A stretch of DNA of 64,000 bases from Neisseria meningitidis (GTDB lineage Bacteria; Pseudomonadota; Gammaproteobacteria; Burkholderiales; Neisseriaceae), in assembly GCF_900638555.1 (NCBI RefSeq), contig NZ_LR134525.1, positions 1,178,001 through 1,242,000 of the forward strand, read 5' to 3'. The position numbers and the translations under genes were made by a program. Of this stretch, positions 46,559 to 57,936 are shown in pieces; position 1 is the first letter of the stretch; the number at the start of each line of letters is the position of its first letter. Under the pieces are notes generated by a model. It was not told the origin of the DNA, did no database searches, and saw nothing but the letters and a program-made list of their open reading frames with translations.

Positions 46559-48922
46559 TTAACTGCGAAGCCGCGCCCCTGCCGCCGTTGCCGCGCCAAT
46601 CAGTTTTCCGATAAGCGGCTCGACCGCCTCATCCGTCAGCGTGTTTTCCATATCCTGCAAAATCACTTTGACCGCCACGCTCTTCATCCCTTCGGGCAGT
46701 CCCATGCCGCGATACACGTCAAACACGCTGATTTCCTGTACCAACTTGTTTGCCGCGCCTTTCAAGACAAGCAGCAAATCATCATGGCTCATAGCTTCCG
46801 GCATCACAAACGCCAAATCGCGGCGCACCGGCTGGAATTTCGATACGGCCCGATAGCGCGTTTTCCCGCATTCCAACACGGCCGCCATATCGATTTCAAA
46901 TACCAGCGGCGCTTGCGGCAGGTCGTATTTTTGCAGCCATTTCGGATGCAGTTCGCCGACAAAGCCGATGACTTTGCCGTCTGAAACGATATTGGCGGCG
47001 CGTCCGGGATGCAGGGCGGGATATCCGGTTTTAACGAACTCGACCGCTTTGTTTTTCAACAGATTTTCCACATCTGCCTTGATGTCGTAAAAATCCGCAT
47101 TGCGCGTTTTCCCGCCCCATTGTTCGGGCATTGCCGCGCCGTACCACAAGCCGCCGATGCGTTCGTTTTGGACAAACCGGCCGTCTGAACCTTTGCCGAA
47201 CACGCGGGCGATTTCAAACACGCGCACGCGGTTTTGTTTGCGGTTCAGGTTGTTTTGCAAAATTTCCACCAAGCCGCCGATGAGTGTGGAACGCATCACG
47301 GCATATTGCGCCGCCAGCGGGTTTTGCAGGCGGATGGGGTCGGCGTTGGCGGCAAAATCTTGTTCCCACTGCTCGTTAACAAAGGCATAGCTGACCACTT
47401 CGCGGTAGCCGCGCGCCGCCATTTCGTTGTAAACGGCAAAACGCGGGCGGCGTGTTTCGGGCAGTTCCAGCATTTTCAGACGGCCTGACGTGTAATCGTC
47501 GGGGATGTTTTCATAGCCGTAAACGCGTCCGATTTCTTCAATCAAATCGGCCTCAATTTCAATGTCGAAACGGAAGCTCGGCGCAGTAACGCGGAAGCCT
47601 TCCGCCGTTTTCTCGGGCTGCAAACCCAAATGTTGCAAAATGGTTTCCACCTGTTCGGAGGGAATGTCCACGCCCAACACGGTTTTCAGACGACCCAAAC
47701 GCAATCCGACCTGCTTGACTTCAGGCAATTCGCCTTGCGCTTCCACCATTTCTCCTGCCGCACCGCCGCAAATCTGCAAAACCAATTCGGTGGCGCGTTC
47801 AATGGCATCCGCCTGCAAACGGTAATCCACGCCGCGCTCGAAGCGGAACGACGAATCCGAACCGAAACCGTATTGGCGCGATTTGCCGGCGATGATTTCG
47901 GGCGCAAACCAAGCCGCTTCCAGCACGATATTTTGCGTGCCGTCTGAAACCGCGCTCGCCGCGCCGCCCATTAAGCCCGCCAAACTCAACGCGCCTTTTT
48001 CGTCTGCCACGACCAGCGTATTTTCAGACAGGGAAACGGTTTTCTCGTTCAGGCATTCCAGCGTTTCCCCTTCGCGCGCGCGGCGGATGTGCAGGCTGCC
48101 GGAAAGTTTGTCGGCATCGAAAACGTGCATCGGCTGGCCGATTTCCAGCATCACATAATTGCCGATGTCCACCAGCACGGAAATACTGCGGATGCCGCTG
48201 CGCTCCAAACGTTGTTTCATCCAATCGGGAGTAGCCGCTTTCGCATTGACATTTTCAATAACGCGGCTGATAAAACGGCCGCAATCGGCAGGCGCGTCAA
48301 TTTTCACAGCCCGGGTTTTACCGCCTTCAGACGGCATTTTCCGGATTTCGGGCTGCCTGAACGCGCACCCCGTCAATGCGGACACTTCGCGCGCAATGCC
48401 CTTAACACTCAAGCAATCAGCGCGGTTAGGCGTAATTTTCAACGTAAACAGCGTATCGTCCAAATCCAAGTATTCACGGATATTGGTACCGACGGGCGCG
48501 TCTTCAGGCAGAATGTGCAGGCCGTTCACACCGTCGTCGGGCAGACCGAGTTCGTCGGTGGAACACAACATCCCGTTCGACACCACACCGCGCATTTTAG
48601 TCGGCTTGATTTTGAAATTGCCCGGCAACACCGCACCCGGCAGCGAACACGGCACTTTGATGCCCGCTTTCACATTCGGCGCACCGCACACAATCTGCAC
48701 CAACTCACCCGTGCCCACATCGACTCGGGTAACGTTCAAACGGTCGGCATCAGGATGTTTTTCAACGGATTTCACTTCGGCAATCACCACGCCCGCAAAC
48801 GCAGGCGCGGCAGTTTCAGCCTCTTCCACTTCCAAGCCGGACATCGTTAACAGATGTTCCAGCTTATCGGAGGAAAGTTCGGTATCGGCTTGGGTTTTCA
48901 GCCATGAGTAGGAGAATTGCAT
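46559..48922 (-). CDS. pheT: Phenylalanyl-tRNA synthetase beta subunit
   Basis: PheT is the editing and tRNA-binding chain of the (alpha-beta)2 enzyme. The 787-residue protein has an N-terminal EMAP/tRNA-binding domain (VVIAEVKSVEKHPDADRLNV), the B3/B4 editing region, B5 and the C-terminal anticodon-binding FDX-ACB domain (RAVSKFQPVRRDLAFVMPEA). It is separated from pheS by the accessory cassette rather than adjoining it. Confidence 0.98.
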   Translation of the reverse strand: MQFSYSWLKTQADTELSSDKLEHLLTMSGLEVEEAETAAPAFAGVVIAEVKSVEKHPDADRLNVTRVDVGTGELVQIVCGAPNVKAGIKVPCSLPGAVLPGNFKIKPTKMRGVVSNGMLCSTDELGLPDDGVNGLHILPEDAPVGTNIREYLDLDDTLFTLKITPNRADCLSVKGIAREVSALTGCAFRQPEIRKMPSEGGKTRAVKIDAPADCGRFISRVIENVNAKAATPDWMKQRLERSGIRSISVLVDIGNYVMLEIGQPMHVFDADKLSGSLHIRRAREGETLECLNEKTVSLSENTLVVADEKGALSLAGLMGGAASAVSDGTQNIVLEAAWFAPEIIAGKSRQYGFGSDSSFRFERGVDYRLQADAIERATELVLQICGGAAGEMVEAQGELPEVKQVGLRLGRLKTVLGVDIPSEQVETILQHLGLQPEKTAEGFRVTAPSFRFDIEIEADLIEEIGRVYGYENIPDDYTSGRLKMLELPETRRPRFAVYNEMAARGYREVVSYAFVNEQWEQDFAANADPIRLQNPLAAQYAVMRSTLIGGLVEILQNNLNRKQNRVRVFEIARVFGKGSDGRFVQNERIGGLWYGAAMPEQWGGKTRNADFYDIKADVENLLKNKAVEFVKTGYPALHPGRAANIVSDGKVIGFVGELHPKWLQKYDLPQAPLVFEIDMAAVLECGKTRYRAVSKFQPVRRDLAFVMPEAMSHDDLLLVLKGAANKLVQEISVFDVYRGMGLPEGMKSVAVKVILQDMENTLTDEAVEPLIGKLIGAATAAGARLRS

Positions 48923-48957
48923 GTTATGTTCTCAATTAACTAATTAACTTTAGATTT

Positions 48958-49476
48958 TCAAGAGCTAGCTAAACCTTTTTGAATGGCTAAGTCCCTATTA
49001 ATTACTTCTACAGAAATGTTCCATAAAGAAATCAACCGCAAAGTATCTTTCTTATTAAATTCTTGCTTTATTAATTCATTCAATTGCCCAAGATAATTAA
49101 GCGGCACATCCGGGATAACCAGTAATAATTTGATTTCTATGCTACCCCATTGCAAATTTGAAAAAGCACTAGGCATAATTGTTTCTTTGATATCTTCTCT
49201 GCCTAATATTCCCAAAATTTCAACATTTAATGCATTACACCATTTTTGATAAATCTCTGAAATATATTCATCAAAACGCTCAGGAGATCTTTCTTGATTT
49301 GGAATACTTTGTTTTGCCTCAACAAATAACAAATTATCTTCTTGCAGATAGATAAACTCTACTGTCTTAATACCTTCTTGCCTTCTCTTCCGGATATATG
49401 GTTCTATATAAAACAGGTTATTTTTTACTAGATTAAAAGTTATACCTGATTCAGTGAGATTTATTATTTCACTCAT
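48958..49476 (-). CDS. Accessory protein with a PD-(D/E)XK-like nuclease signature
   Basis: I recognise no named family for this 172-residue protein. A predicted beta-hairpin carries E40 (KTVEFIYL) and then LLFVEAKQS with E53-x-K55 and Q56, the arrangement of PD-(D/E)XK nucleases, preceded by a helix rich in basic residues. The start lies 6 bases after the ATPase stop, so the two are translationally coupled. The AT-rich composition and lack of any DUS mark it as acquired DNA. The nuclease role is inferred. Confidence 0.65.
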   Translation of the reverse strand: MSEIINLTESGITFNLVKNNLFYIEPYIRKRRQEGIKTVEFIYLQEDNLLFVEAKQSIPNQERSPERFDEYISEIYQKWCNALNVEILGILGREDIKETIMPSAFSNLQWGSIEIKLLLVIPDVPLNYLGQLNELIKQEFNKKDTLRLISLWNISVEVINRDLAIQKGLASS

Positions 49477-49482
49477 AAAAAC

Positions 49483-50547
49483 CTAACCAATCCATGCTGT
49501 TTCCGGAGATAAAACACCTATTTCTTCTCTGAACAATCGAATAGACTCACCAATAATTTCATTATCCGGCATGCTATTTTGTAAATTTTCCTGCACCCAA
49601 GTAGTCTGTTCCTTTTCTTTGCCAGGCATAAAAACAGGAATACTTTCACTATGCTTTCTAGCTAATAAACACAGCTTCTTGATAACAAAATATGAATGCG
49701 TACTCATAAAAATCTGTATTCCCAATTTGGATTTAGATAAGGAAAACAGAATTTCTAGAAATTGATTAATTGCTTTCGGATGTAGATTAGCTTCTGGCTC
49801 ATCAATAAATAAGATTGATCCAGGACTCAAAAACCGATTTCCTAATAGAGTGTCTAATATCCCAATCTTTTTTACCCCCTCTGCTGTAGAATTGATAGAG
49901 AAAGTTTGTCTATCTTTTTCATATACCCATGCCTTCTTTTTATCATTGTAGCTAACATAACCGCCAAACAATGCTTCTAGATCCTTTCTAGCTTCCGCTG
50001 CCTCAGGGTAATTCCTCCCTTTTGTTGGTTTAATATCCAATGCTTTTACCAAATCAATGTAAGTAGCATCAAAACCAAATCTCTTTTCTTCCTCTGATTT
50101 TTTAATTACATCAAATAGTGATAGAACTTCTTTGGGTGGTAAAAAAATAGAGTTAGCGTTTATTCTGGGAGAAAGTTCGTATAGCTCCGGTTTAATTAGC
50201 TTTTTGGTAGTTCTACCAAAAGAAAACAAAACTGAAGAACTATCTTCTAAAGTCATACTTAACTTAAGAGGCCGTTCGTTTGGATTTTCTTTTCCTCTTG
50301 TAACTAAATCACCAATTTCCTCTACTTGGAACGTCCAATATAGCTTATCTCGCAATTCCTCAGAAAAATCACGAATATTCTTTCCTTTATGAGCTTCCTC
50401 ATGACTTTTTAAAACACTATATAATGCCTTTAAAATAAAAGTTTTCCCTTTGCTATTTTCTGCAATAATTAAATTTATTTTCCCTAAATTATCAGCCTTC
50501 AATAAGCTAATCGGCCCGAAATTTTCAAGCCAAAATGATTTAATCAT
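49483..50547 (-). CDS. AAA/ABC-type ATPase of the OLD/RecF-like group, accessory cassette
   Basis: The 354-residue protein starts MIKSFWLENFGPISLLKADN, as in OLD- and RloC-like ATPases. The P-loop AENSKGKT is at residues 29-36, with A in place of the first G. A signature-like NSTAEGVKK lies near 219-227. Walker B ILFIDEPEANLHP follows at 245-257 and the H-loop MSTHSYF at 281-287. There is no C-terminal TOPRIM domain, unlike full OLD nucleases, so the partner gene may supply the nuclease. AGGGGG lies 6 bases before the ATG. Confidence 0.85.
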   Translation of the reverse strand: MIKSFWLENFGPISLLKADNLGKINLIIAENSKGKTFILKALYSVLKSHEEAHKGKNIRDFSEELRDKLYWTFQVEEIGDLVTRGKENPNERPLKLSMTLEDSSSVLFSFGRTTKKLIKPELYELSPRINANSIFLPPKEVLSLFDVIKKSEEEKRFGFDATYIDLVKALDIKPTKGRNYPEAAEARKDLEALFGGYVSYNDKKKAWVYEKDRQTFSINSTAEGVKKIGILDTLLGNRFLSPGSILFIDEPEANLHPKAINQFLEILFSLSKSKLGIQIFMSTHSYFVIKKLCLLARKHSESIPVFMPGKEKEQTTWVQENLQNSMPDNEIIGESIRLFREEIGVLSPETAWIG

Positions 50548-50556
50548 ATAATCCCC

Positions 50557-50664
50557 CTAATATATATCAACAATATTTGTACAAGACACATTGTGAAAAG
50601 ACAGCAACCACAGCACCATAGTAAACGCATAGCAGGCGGATAATGGAGCGACATAGCGTTTCAT
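50557..50664 (-). CDS. Candidate 35-residue hydrophobic peptide upstream of the ATPase
   Basis: The short ORF begins MKRYVAPLSACYAFTMVLWL and has one hydrophobic stretch of about 18 residues. Its TAG stop overlaps the ribosome-binding site of the ATPase gene. It could be a leader peptide, a small membrane component or chance. The ribosome-binding site before its ATG is weak (CAGAAAG). Confidence 0.35.
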   Translation of the reverse strand: MKRYVAPLSACYAFTMVLWLLSFHNVSCTNIVDIY

Positions 50665-50680
50665 GATTTAGCTTTCTGAG

Positions 50681-50719
50681 GTAGGCACAGGCTGCTTTTT
50701 TCATTTTTAGGCAGCCTAC
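50681..50719. other. Stem-loop at the pheS/cassette boundary
   Basis: GTAGGC...GGCTGC pairs with GCAGCCTAC around an AT-rich loop, 5 bases past the pheS stop. There is no T-run after it in the pheS direction, so it is not a classical terminator. It marks the join between native and foreign sequence. Confidence 0.4.
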
Positions 50720-50723
50720 ACAA

Positions 50724-51948
<1,225 letters not shown>

Positions 51949-52061
51949 TTTTAACGCAAATTTATTTAAAAAAATAGACTTTAAAGAAAGAAAATCAATC
52001 ACATAGAATTTCTGCAAACAAAGAAAAAAGGAAGCCGCAGCTTCCTTTTCAATTTTTTGGA

Positions 52062-52421
52062 TTAAGCAGCCAAAGCAGCTTTGGCTTTTTCAACCAATTG
52101 TGCAAAAGCGGCTTTATCGAACACGGCCAAATCAGCCAATACTTTGCGGTCGATTTCGATAGAGGCGCGTTTCAGACCATTCATAAATTTGCTGTAAGAC
52201 AACCCGTTTTCACGCGCACCTGCATTGATACGGACAATCCACAATTGACGGAATTGGCGTTTGCGTTGGCGGCGGTCGCGGTATGCGTATTGGCCGGCTT
52301 TCATTACCGCCTGCTTGGCAACGCGGTAAACGTTTTTACGACGGCCGCGGTAGCCTTTGGCTAACGCGAAGATTTTTTGGTGACGGGCACGGGCGGTAAC
52401 ACCGCGTTTTACGCGTGGCAT
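52062..52421 (-). CDS. rplT: 50S ribosomal protein L20
   Basis: L20 is an early-assembly rRNA-binding protein and, in many bacteria, represses its own operon. The 119-residue protein starts [20 protein letters not shown] and is highly basic in its first half. It is the last gene of infC-rpmI-rplT, 12 bases after rpmI. Confidence 0.98.
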   Translation of the reverse strand: MPRVKRGVTARARHQKIFALAKGYRGRRKNVYRVAKQAVMKAGQYAYRDRRQRKRQFRQLWIVRINAGARENGLSYSKFMNGLKRASIEIDRKVLADLAVFDKAAFAQLVEKAKAALAA

Positions 52422-52433
52422 ATTCTAAACTCC

Positions 52434-52631
52434 TTAAGCGTAGGGTAACATTTTAGCAACAGAAGCCAAATCGCGATCGTTTACCATAGAGGTACCGCGC
52501 AATTGGCGTTTGTTTTTGGTGGTCTTTTTAGTCAAGATGTGGCGTTTGAACGCATGAGCGCGTTTCACACCGCCGTTACCCAGTACTTTAAAGCGTTTTT
52601 TCGCGCTAGACTTGGTTTTCATTTTAGGCAT
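52434..52631 (-). CDS. rpmI: 50S ribosomal protein L35
   Basis: The 65-residue basic protein starts [20 protein letters not shown], standard for L35. The frame opens 32 codons upstream, without support. It lies between infC and rplT in the canonical order. Confidence 0.98.
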
Positions 52632-52777
52632 GGGAAAACTCCATTCGTTATCGGATAAGGCATTAGGGGGTTTTAAAACATCGGTTTCAAACACTTGAAC
52701 CCACAATGCCACGGTTTTTTGCCGCAATTAAAAACTTACTCCGAAGCGGCAATCGGAGTAAGCGGAGAATTATAGCT

Positions 52778-53299
52778 TTATTTTTTCTTCGGCGCAATCA
52801 TCATCACCATTTGGCGACCTTCCATTTTGGGAAAGGACTCGATTTGCGCCACTTCAGCCAAATCTTCTTTTACACGTTCCAAAAGTTGCGCGCCGAGTTG
52901 CTGGTGAGCCATTTCACGGCCGCGGAAACGCAATGTCACTTTGACTTTATCGCCGTCGGCAAGGAAGCGGTTAATGTTGCGCATCTTGATTTGATAATCG
53001 CCCTCATCCGTACCCGGACGGAATTTGATTTCCTTGATTTGCACCTGCTTTTGGTTTTTCTTGGCTTCGTCGCGTTTCTTGGCCTGCTGGTATTTGTATT
53101 TACCGTAATCCATCAGTTTGCACACAGGCGGTTTAGCAGTTGGGGAAATCTCTACCAAATCGACATCCTGCCCTTCGGCCATAGCCAAAGCTTCACGAAC
53201 TGAAACGACACCAAGCTGTTCGCCTGACTCACTGATTAAACGCACTTCTTTGGCGGTAATTTCGCCGTTGATTCGTGCTTCGCGTTCTTGAGCGATGAT
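52778..53299 (-). CDS. infC: Translation initiation factor IF-3 (AUC start codon)
   Basis: IF-3 splits ribosomes and checks start-codon choice. The 173-residue protein must begin [20 protein letters not shown], but no ATG, GTG or TTG is there. The first codon is ATC at 53299, with AGGAG at 53305-53309, 5 bases upstream. A non-AUG start is typical of infC and lets IF-3 repress its own translation. Starting at the GTG at 53245 would lose the conserved first 18 residues. Confidence 0.95.
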   Translation of the reverse strand: MIAQEREARINGEITAKEVRLISESGEQLGVVSVREALAMAEGQDVDLVEISPTAKPPVCKLMDYGKYKYQQAKKRDEAKKNQKQVQIKEIKFRPGTDEGDYQIKMRNINRFLADGDKVKVTLRFRGREMAHQQLGAQLLERVKEDLAEVAQIESFPKMEGRQMVMMIAPKKK

Positions 53300-53309
53300 G
53301 AATACTCCT
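53299..53309 (-). promoter_or_regulatory. Ribosome-binding site and AUC start of infC
   Basis: AGGAG (53305-53309) is followed after 5 bases by two ATC codons; the first gives the usual protein. Initiation at AUC is rejected by IF-3, the product, which gives feedback control. Confidence 0.85.
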
Positions 53310-53316
53310 ATAAAAA

Positions 53317-55230
53317 TTAATGATTGACGAGGGCATCAGTGATTTCTTGCTGCAATTGCGCAATGAAATCATCCAAATCCAAAGAACCCAAATCTTCTGC
53401 TTTGCGGCGTACCGCCACTTTGTTTTCCTGCTTCTCCTTATCGCCGACAACGATTTGATAAGGGAAACGGTATTGGCTGTTGTCGCGGATTTTGTAACCG
53501 ATTTTTTCGTTACGCAAATCCAATTCGACACGGAATCCTGCCGCCTGCAATTTGGCAGCCACTTCCCGACAATAATCTGCCTGATTTTCGGTAATATTCA
53601 TAATTACCAATTGAACCGGAGCCAGCCATAACGGGAAAGAGCCTGCATGGTTCTCAATCAAAATGCCGATAAATCGCTCCAAAGAACCTAAAATGGCGCG
53701 ATGCAACATAACAGGTCGCGCACGGTCATTGTTTTCGGTTACATATTCTGCATCCAAGCGTTCCGGCAAGACGAAATCCAGTTGTAATGTACCGCATTGC
53801 CAAGAACGACCCAAGGCATCTCTGACATGATATTCGATTTTAGGCCCGTAAAACGCACCCTCGCCCGGCAATTCGCCCCATTCCACGCCGCAGGCAGTCA
53901 ATGCCTCGCGCAAACCCTGCTCTGCCTTATCCCACACGTCATCTGAACCTGCACGTTGTTCAGGGCGAAGAGAAAGCTTGACGGATACATCATGGAAACC
54001 GAACTGTTTGTAGATGCGAACCAACAATTCATTGAACGCACGGGCCTCGCTGACGATTTGATCTTCGGTACAGAAGATATGCGCATCATCTTGCACAAAA
54101 CCGCGAACACGCATCAGACCATGCAATGCACCGCTTGGTTCATTGCGGTGGCAAGAACCGAATTCCGCCAAACGCATCGGCAAATCGCGATATGAGCGCA
54201 AACCGTTATTAAAAATTTGCACATGACCCGGACAGTTCATCGGTTTAACCGCATATTCGCGTTTTTCCGAACTGGTTACGAACATATTGTCTTTATAGTT
54301 TTCCCAGTGGCCGGATTTTTCCCAGAAAGTTTTATCCATAATCTGAGGCGTTTTCACCTCTTTATAACCGGCAGCATTCAACTCTTTACGCATATGCTGT
54401 TCAATCACTTGCCACAAAGCCCAGCCTTTAGGATGCCAAAACACCATGCCCGGTGCTTCGTCTTGCAAATGGAACAGATCCAATTGCTTGCCAAGTTTGC
54501 GGTGGTCGCGCTTTTCGGCTTCTTCGATACGTTGAATATAGGCTTTCAACTCGTCTTTTGTCGCCCAAGCCGTACCGTAGATGCGTTGCAGCATTTCATT
54601 GTTGCTGTCGCCGCGCCAGTATGCGCCCGCCAGCTTGGTCAGTTTGAAGTTTTTCAGGAAACGAGTATTCGGAACGTGCGGTCCGCGGCACATATCGACA
54701 TATTCCTGATGATGATACATCCCCATCGCTTCCACTTCAGGCATATCGTCAATCAGGCGCAGTTTGTATTCTTCGCCGCGCTCTTGAAAAATTTTAATCG
54801 CCTCCGCACGCGGAGTCATGATTTTGACCACATCATAGTCTTGGGCAATCAATTCTTTCATACGCGCTTCAATGGCGGCAACATCTTCCGGTGTAAACGG
54901 TTTTTCCGTGGCAATGTCGTAATAAAAGCCCTCTTCAATGACGGGGCCGATAACCATTTTTGCATTAGGATAGAGTTGCTTGACGGCATGCCCGACAAGA
55001 TGGGCGCAGGAATGGCGGATGATTTCGATGCCTTCCTGATCTTTCGGAGTAATGATTTGAACAGCAGAATCTTCAACAATCGGGTCGCACGCATCGACCA
55101 ATTTGCCGTTTACCCTGCCTGCCACCGCCGCCTTCGCCAAACCGGCACCGATAGACGCAGCAATTTGAGCCACGGTAACGGGGGATTCGTATTGGCGGAC
55201 TGAGCCGTCCGGCAAGGTAATGTTCAACAT
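53317..55230 (-). CDS. thrS: Threonyl-tRNA synthetase
   Basis: The 637-residue class II enzyme has a TGS domain ([14 protein letters not shown]), an editing domain with [16 protein letters not shown] and [16 protein letters not shown], a catalytic domain with [17 protein letters not shown] [13 protein letters not shown], and a C-terminal anticodon-binding domain. The infC start is 17 bases downstream. It heads thrS-infC-rpmI-rplT-pheS. Confidence 0.98.
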
Positions 55231-55283
55231 CAAAAAGCTCCAAAACATTAAAAAATAACGGCATAAATGCCGTTATGGGAATT

Positions 55284-55360
55284 TGGTAGGCACGATTGGA
55301 TTCGAACCAACGACCCCCACCATGTCAAGGTGGTGCTCTAACCAACTGAGCTACGTGCCT
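55284..55360 (-). tRNA. tRNA-Val (anticodon GAC)
   Basis: The reverse strand gives acceptor AGGCACG/CGTGCCT, D arm AGCTCAGTTGGTTAGAGC, anticodon arm CCACCTTGACATGGTGG, T arm with GTTCGAATCC and an encoded CCA, 77 bases. It lies 53 bases upstream of thrS on the same strand and divergent from tgt. Confidence 0.96.
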
Positions 55361-55484
55361 TCAAAGAATTTTTGCATTTTATCGGGTCGTTTTAATTTTT
55401 GCAAGAGGTATGTGCGTTTCTTTATGCAACATTGCGGCAAGATTTGGGGATGTCGTCTGAAAAACCGTGGGAAATCATTTATAA

Positions 55485-56654
<1,170 letters not shown>

Positions 56655-56663
56655 CTCCCTGCA

Positions 56664-56695
56664 ATGCCGTCTGAAGCCGCTTCAGACGGCATTTT
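56664..56695 (+). terminator. DUS inverted-repeat terminator after tgt
   Basis: ATGCCGTCTGAA and TTCAGACGGCAT with a 5-base loop followed by TTTT lie 9 bases past the tgt stop. Confidence 0.75.
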
Positions 56696-56735
56696 GCCGC
56701 GTTACCCTACCCGCACTATTTTTCAGAAACCGATC

Positions 56736-57746
56736 ATGCTCCCATTCCTTCCAGAACCCTCCCTTTCCTATACGCAACAAAACCGTACCGCCGTTTTGCT
56801 GTTGAACCTCGGCACGCCCGACGCGCCGACCGCGCAGGCGGTACGACCTTATCTGAAGTCCTTTCTGACCGACCGGCGCGTCGTCGAACTGCCCAAATGG
56901 CTGTGGTATCCCATTCTGCATGGTCTGGTACTGACGCTCCGCCCCAAAAAAAGCGCGCACGCCTATGAAAAAATCTGGTTTAAGGAAGGTTCGCCCTTAG
57001 AAGTTTACACAGCACGCCAAGCTGCCGCGCTTGCCAAACGTATGCCCGACCTCATCGTCCGCCACGCCATGACCTACGGCAATCCTTCGGTGGCAGACGT
57101 ATTGTCGGAACTGAAGGCGCAAGGCGCGGGCAGACTGCTGGTCATCCCGATGTACCCGCAATATGCCGCTTCCAGCAGCGGAGCGGCAGTAGATAAGGTG
57201 TGCGAACAATTACTGCTGCAACGGAACCAAATGAGCGTCCGCACCGTTTCGCGCTTTTATGACGATACCGGCTACATTGATGCGATGAAAAACCACATCC
57301 TCCGATATTGGGCGGAACACGGACGTGGGAAAAAACTGATGTTGAGTTTTCACGGCGTACCGCAGAAGCACTACGACCTCGGCGACCCCTATCCCGACGA
57401 GTGCCGCCACACCGCCAAACTGCTTGCCGAAGCACTGGAACTGACCGAAGACCAATATGTCGTATCGTTCCAAAGCCAATTCGGCAGGGCAAAATGGGTT
57501 ACACCGAGCACGCAGGATTTGTTCGGCAAACTGCCCAAACAGGGGGTAACCGAGCTGGACGTATTCTGCCCGGGCTTTTTGGCAGACTGTTTGGAAACCA
57601 TGGAAGAAATCGCCCTGATGGGGCGGGAACAGTTTTATGAAGCAGGCGGCAAAAGCTACCGCTACATCCCCTGCCTCAACGACAATCCCGACTGGATAGA
57701 CGCACTCGTCGCACTTGCCGAAGAAAACCTTGGCGGCTGGCGTTGA
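56736..57746 (+). CDS. hemH: Ferrochelatase
   Basis: HemH inserts ferrous iron into protoporphyrin IX, the last step of haem synthesis. The 336-residue protein starts MLPFLPEPSLSYTQQNRTAV and has LLNLGTPDAP, the catalytic LSFHGVPQKHYDLGDPYPDEC and FCPGFLADCLETMEE. The frame runs 24 codons upstream through a DUS, which is not part of the gene. Confidence 0.97.
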   Translation: MLPFLPEPSLSYTQQNRTAVLLLNLGTPDAPTAQAVRPYLKSFLTDRRVVELPKWLWYPILHGLVLTLRPKKSAHAYEKIWFKEGSPLEVYTARQAAALAKRMPDLIVRHAMTYGNPSVADVLSELKAQGAGRLLVIPMYPQYAASSSGAAVDKVCEQLLLQRNQMSVRTVSRFYDDTGYIDAMKNHILRYWAEHGRGKKLMLSFHGVPQKHYDLGDPYPDECRHTAKLLAEALELTEDQYVVSFQSQFGRAKWVTPSTQDLFGKLPKQGVTELDVFCPGFLADCLETMEEIALMGREQFYEAGGKSYRYIPCLNDNPDWIDALVALAEENLGGWR

Positions 57747-57768
57747 AACTGTTTGACCCATGTCTAAA

Positions 57769-57802
57769 ATGCCGTCTGAACGCCGTGTTCAGACGGCATT
57801 TT
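57769..57802 (+). terminator. DUS inverted-repeat terminator after hemH
   Basis: ATGCCGTCTGAA and TTCAGACGGCAT with a 7-base loop followed by TTTT lie 22 bases past the hemH stop. Confidence 0.75.
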
Positions 57803-57936
57803 CCCGCTACTTTAGCGTATGATGGCATCTATGCTGGACAACACATCAAGTGCAACCTTACTACCGATTCGGCAAGAAAATCTTTCACCCGCTACGCAAA
57901 ATCAACAACAAGGTTTCAAACATTAAGGAAACACCA

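Noticed and set aside
48958..49476. Antitoxin of a toxin-antitoxin pair
   Set aside because: At 172 residues with an E-x-K core and no DNA-binding motif it fits a nuclease-like partner better than an antitoxin.
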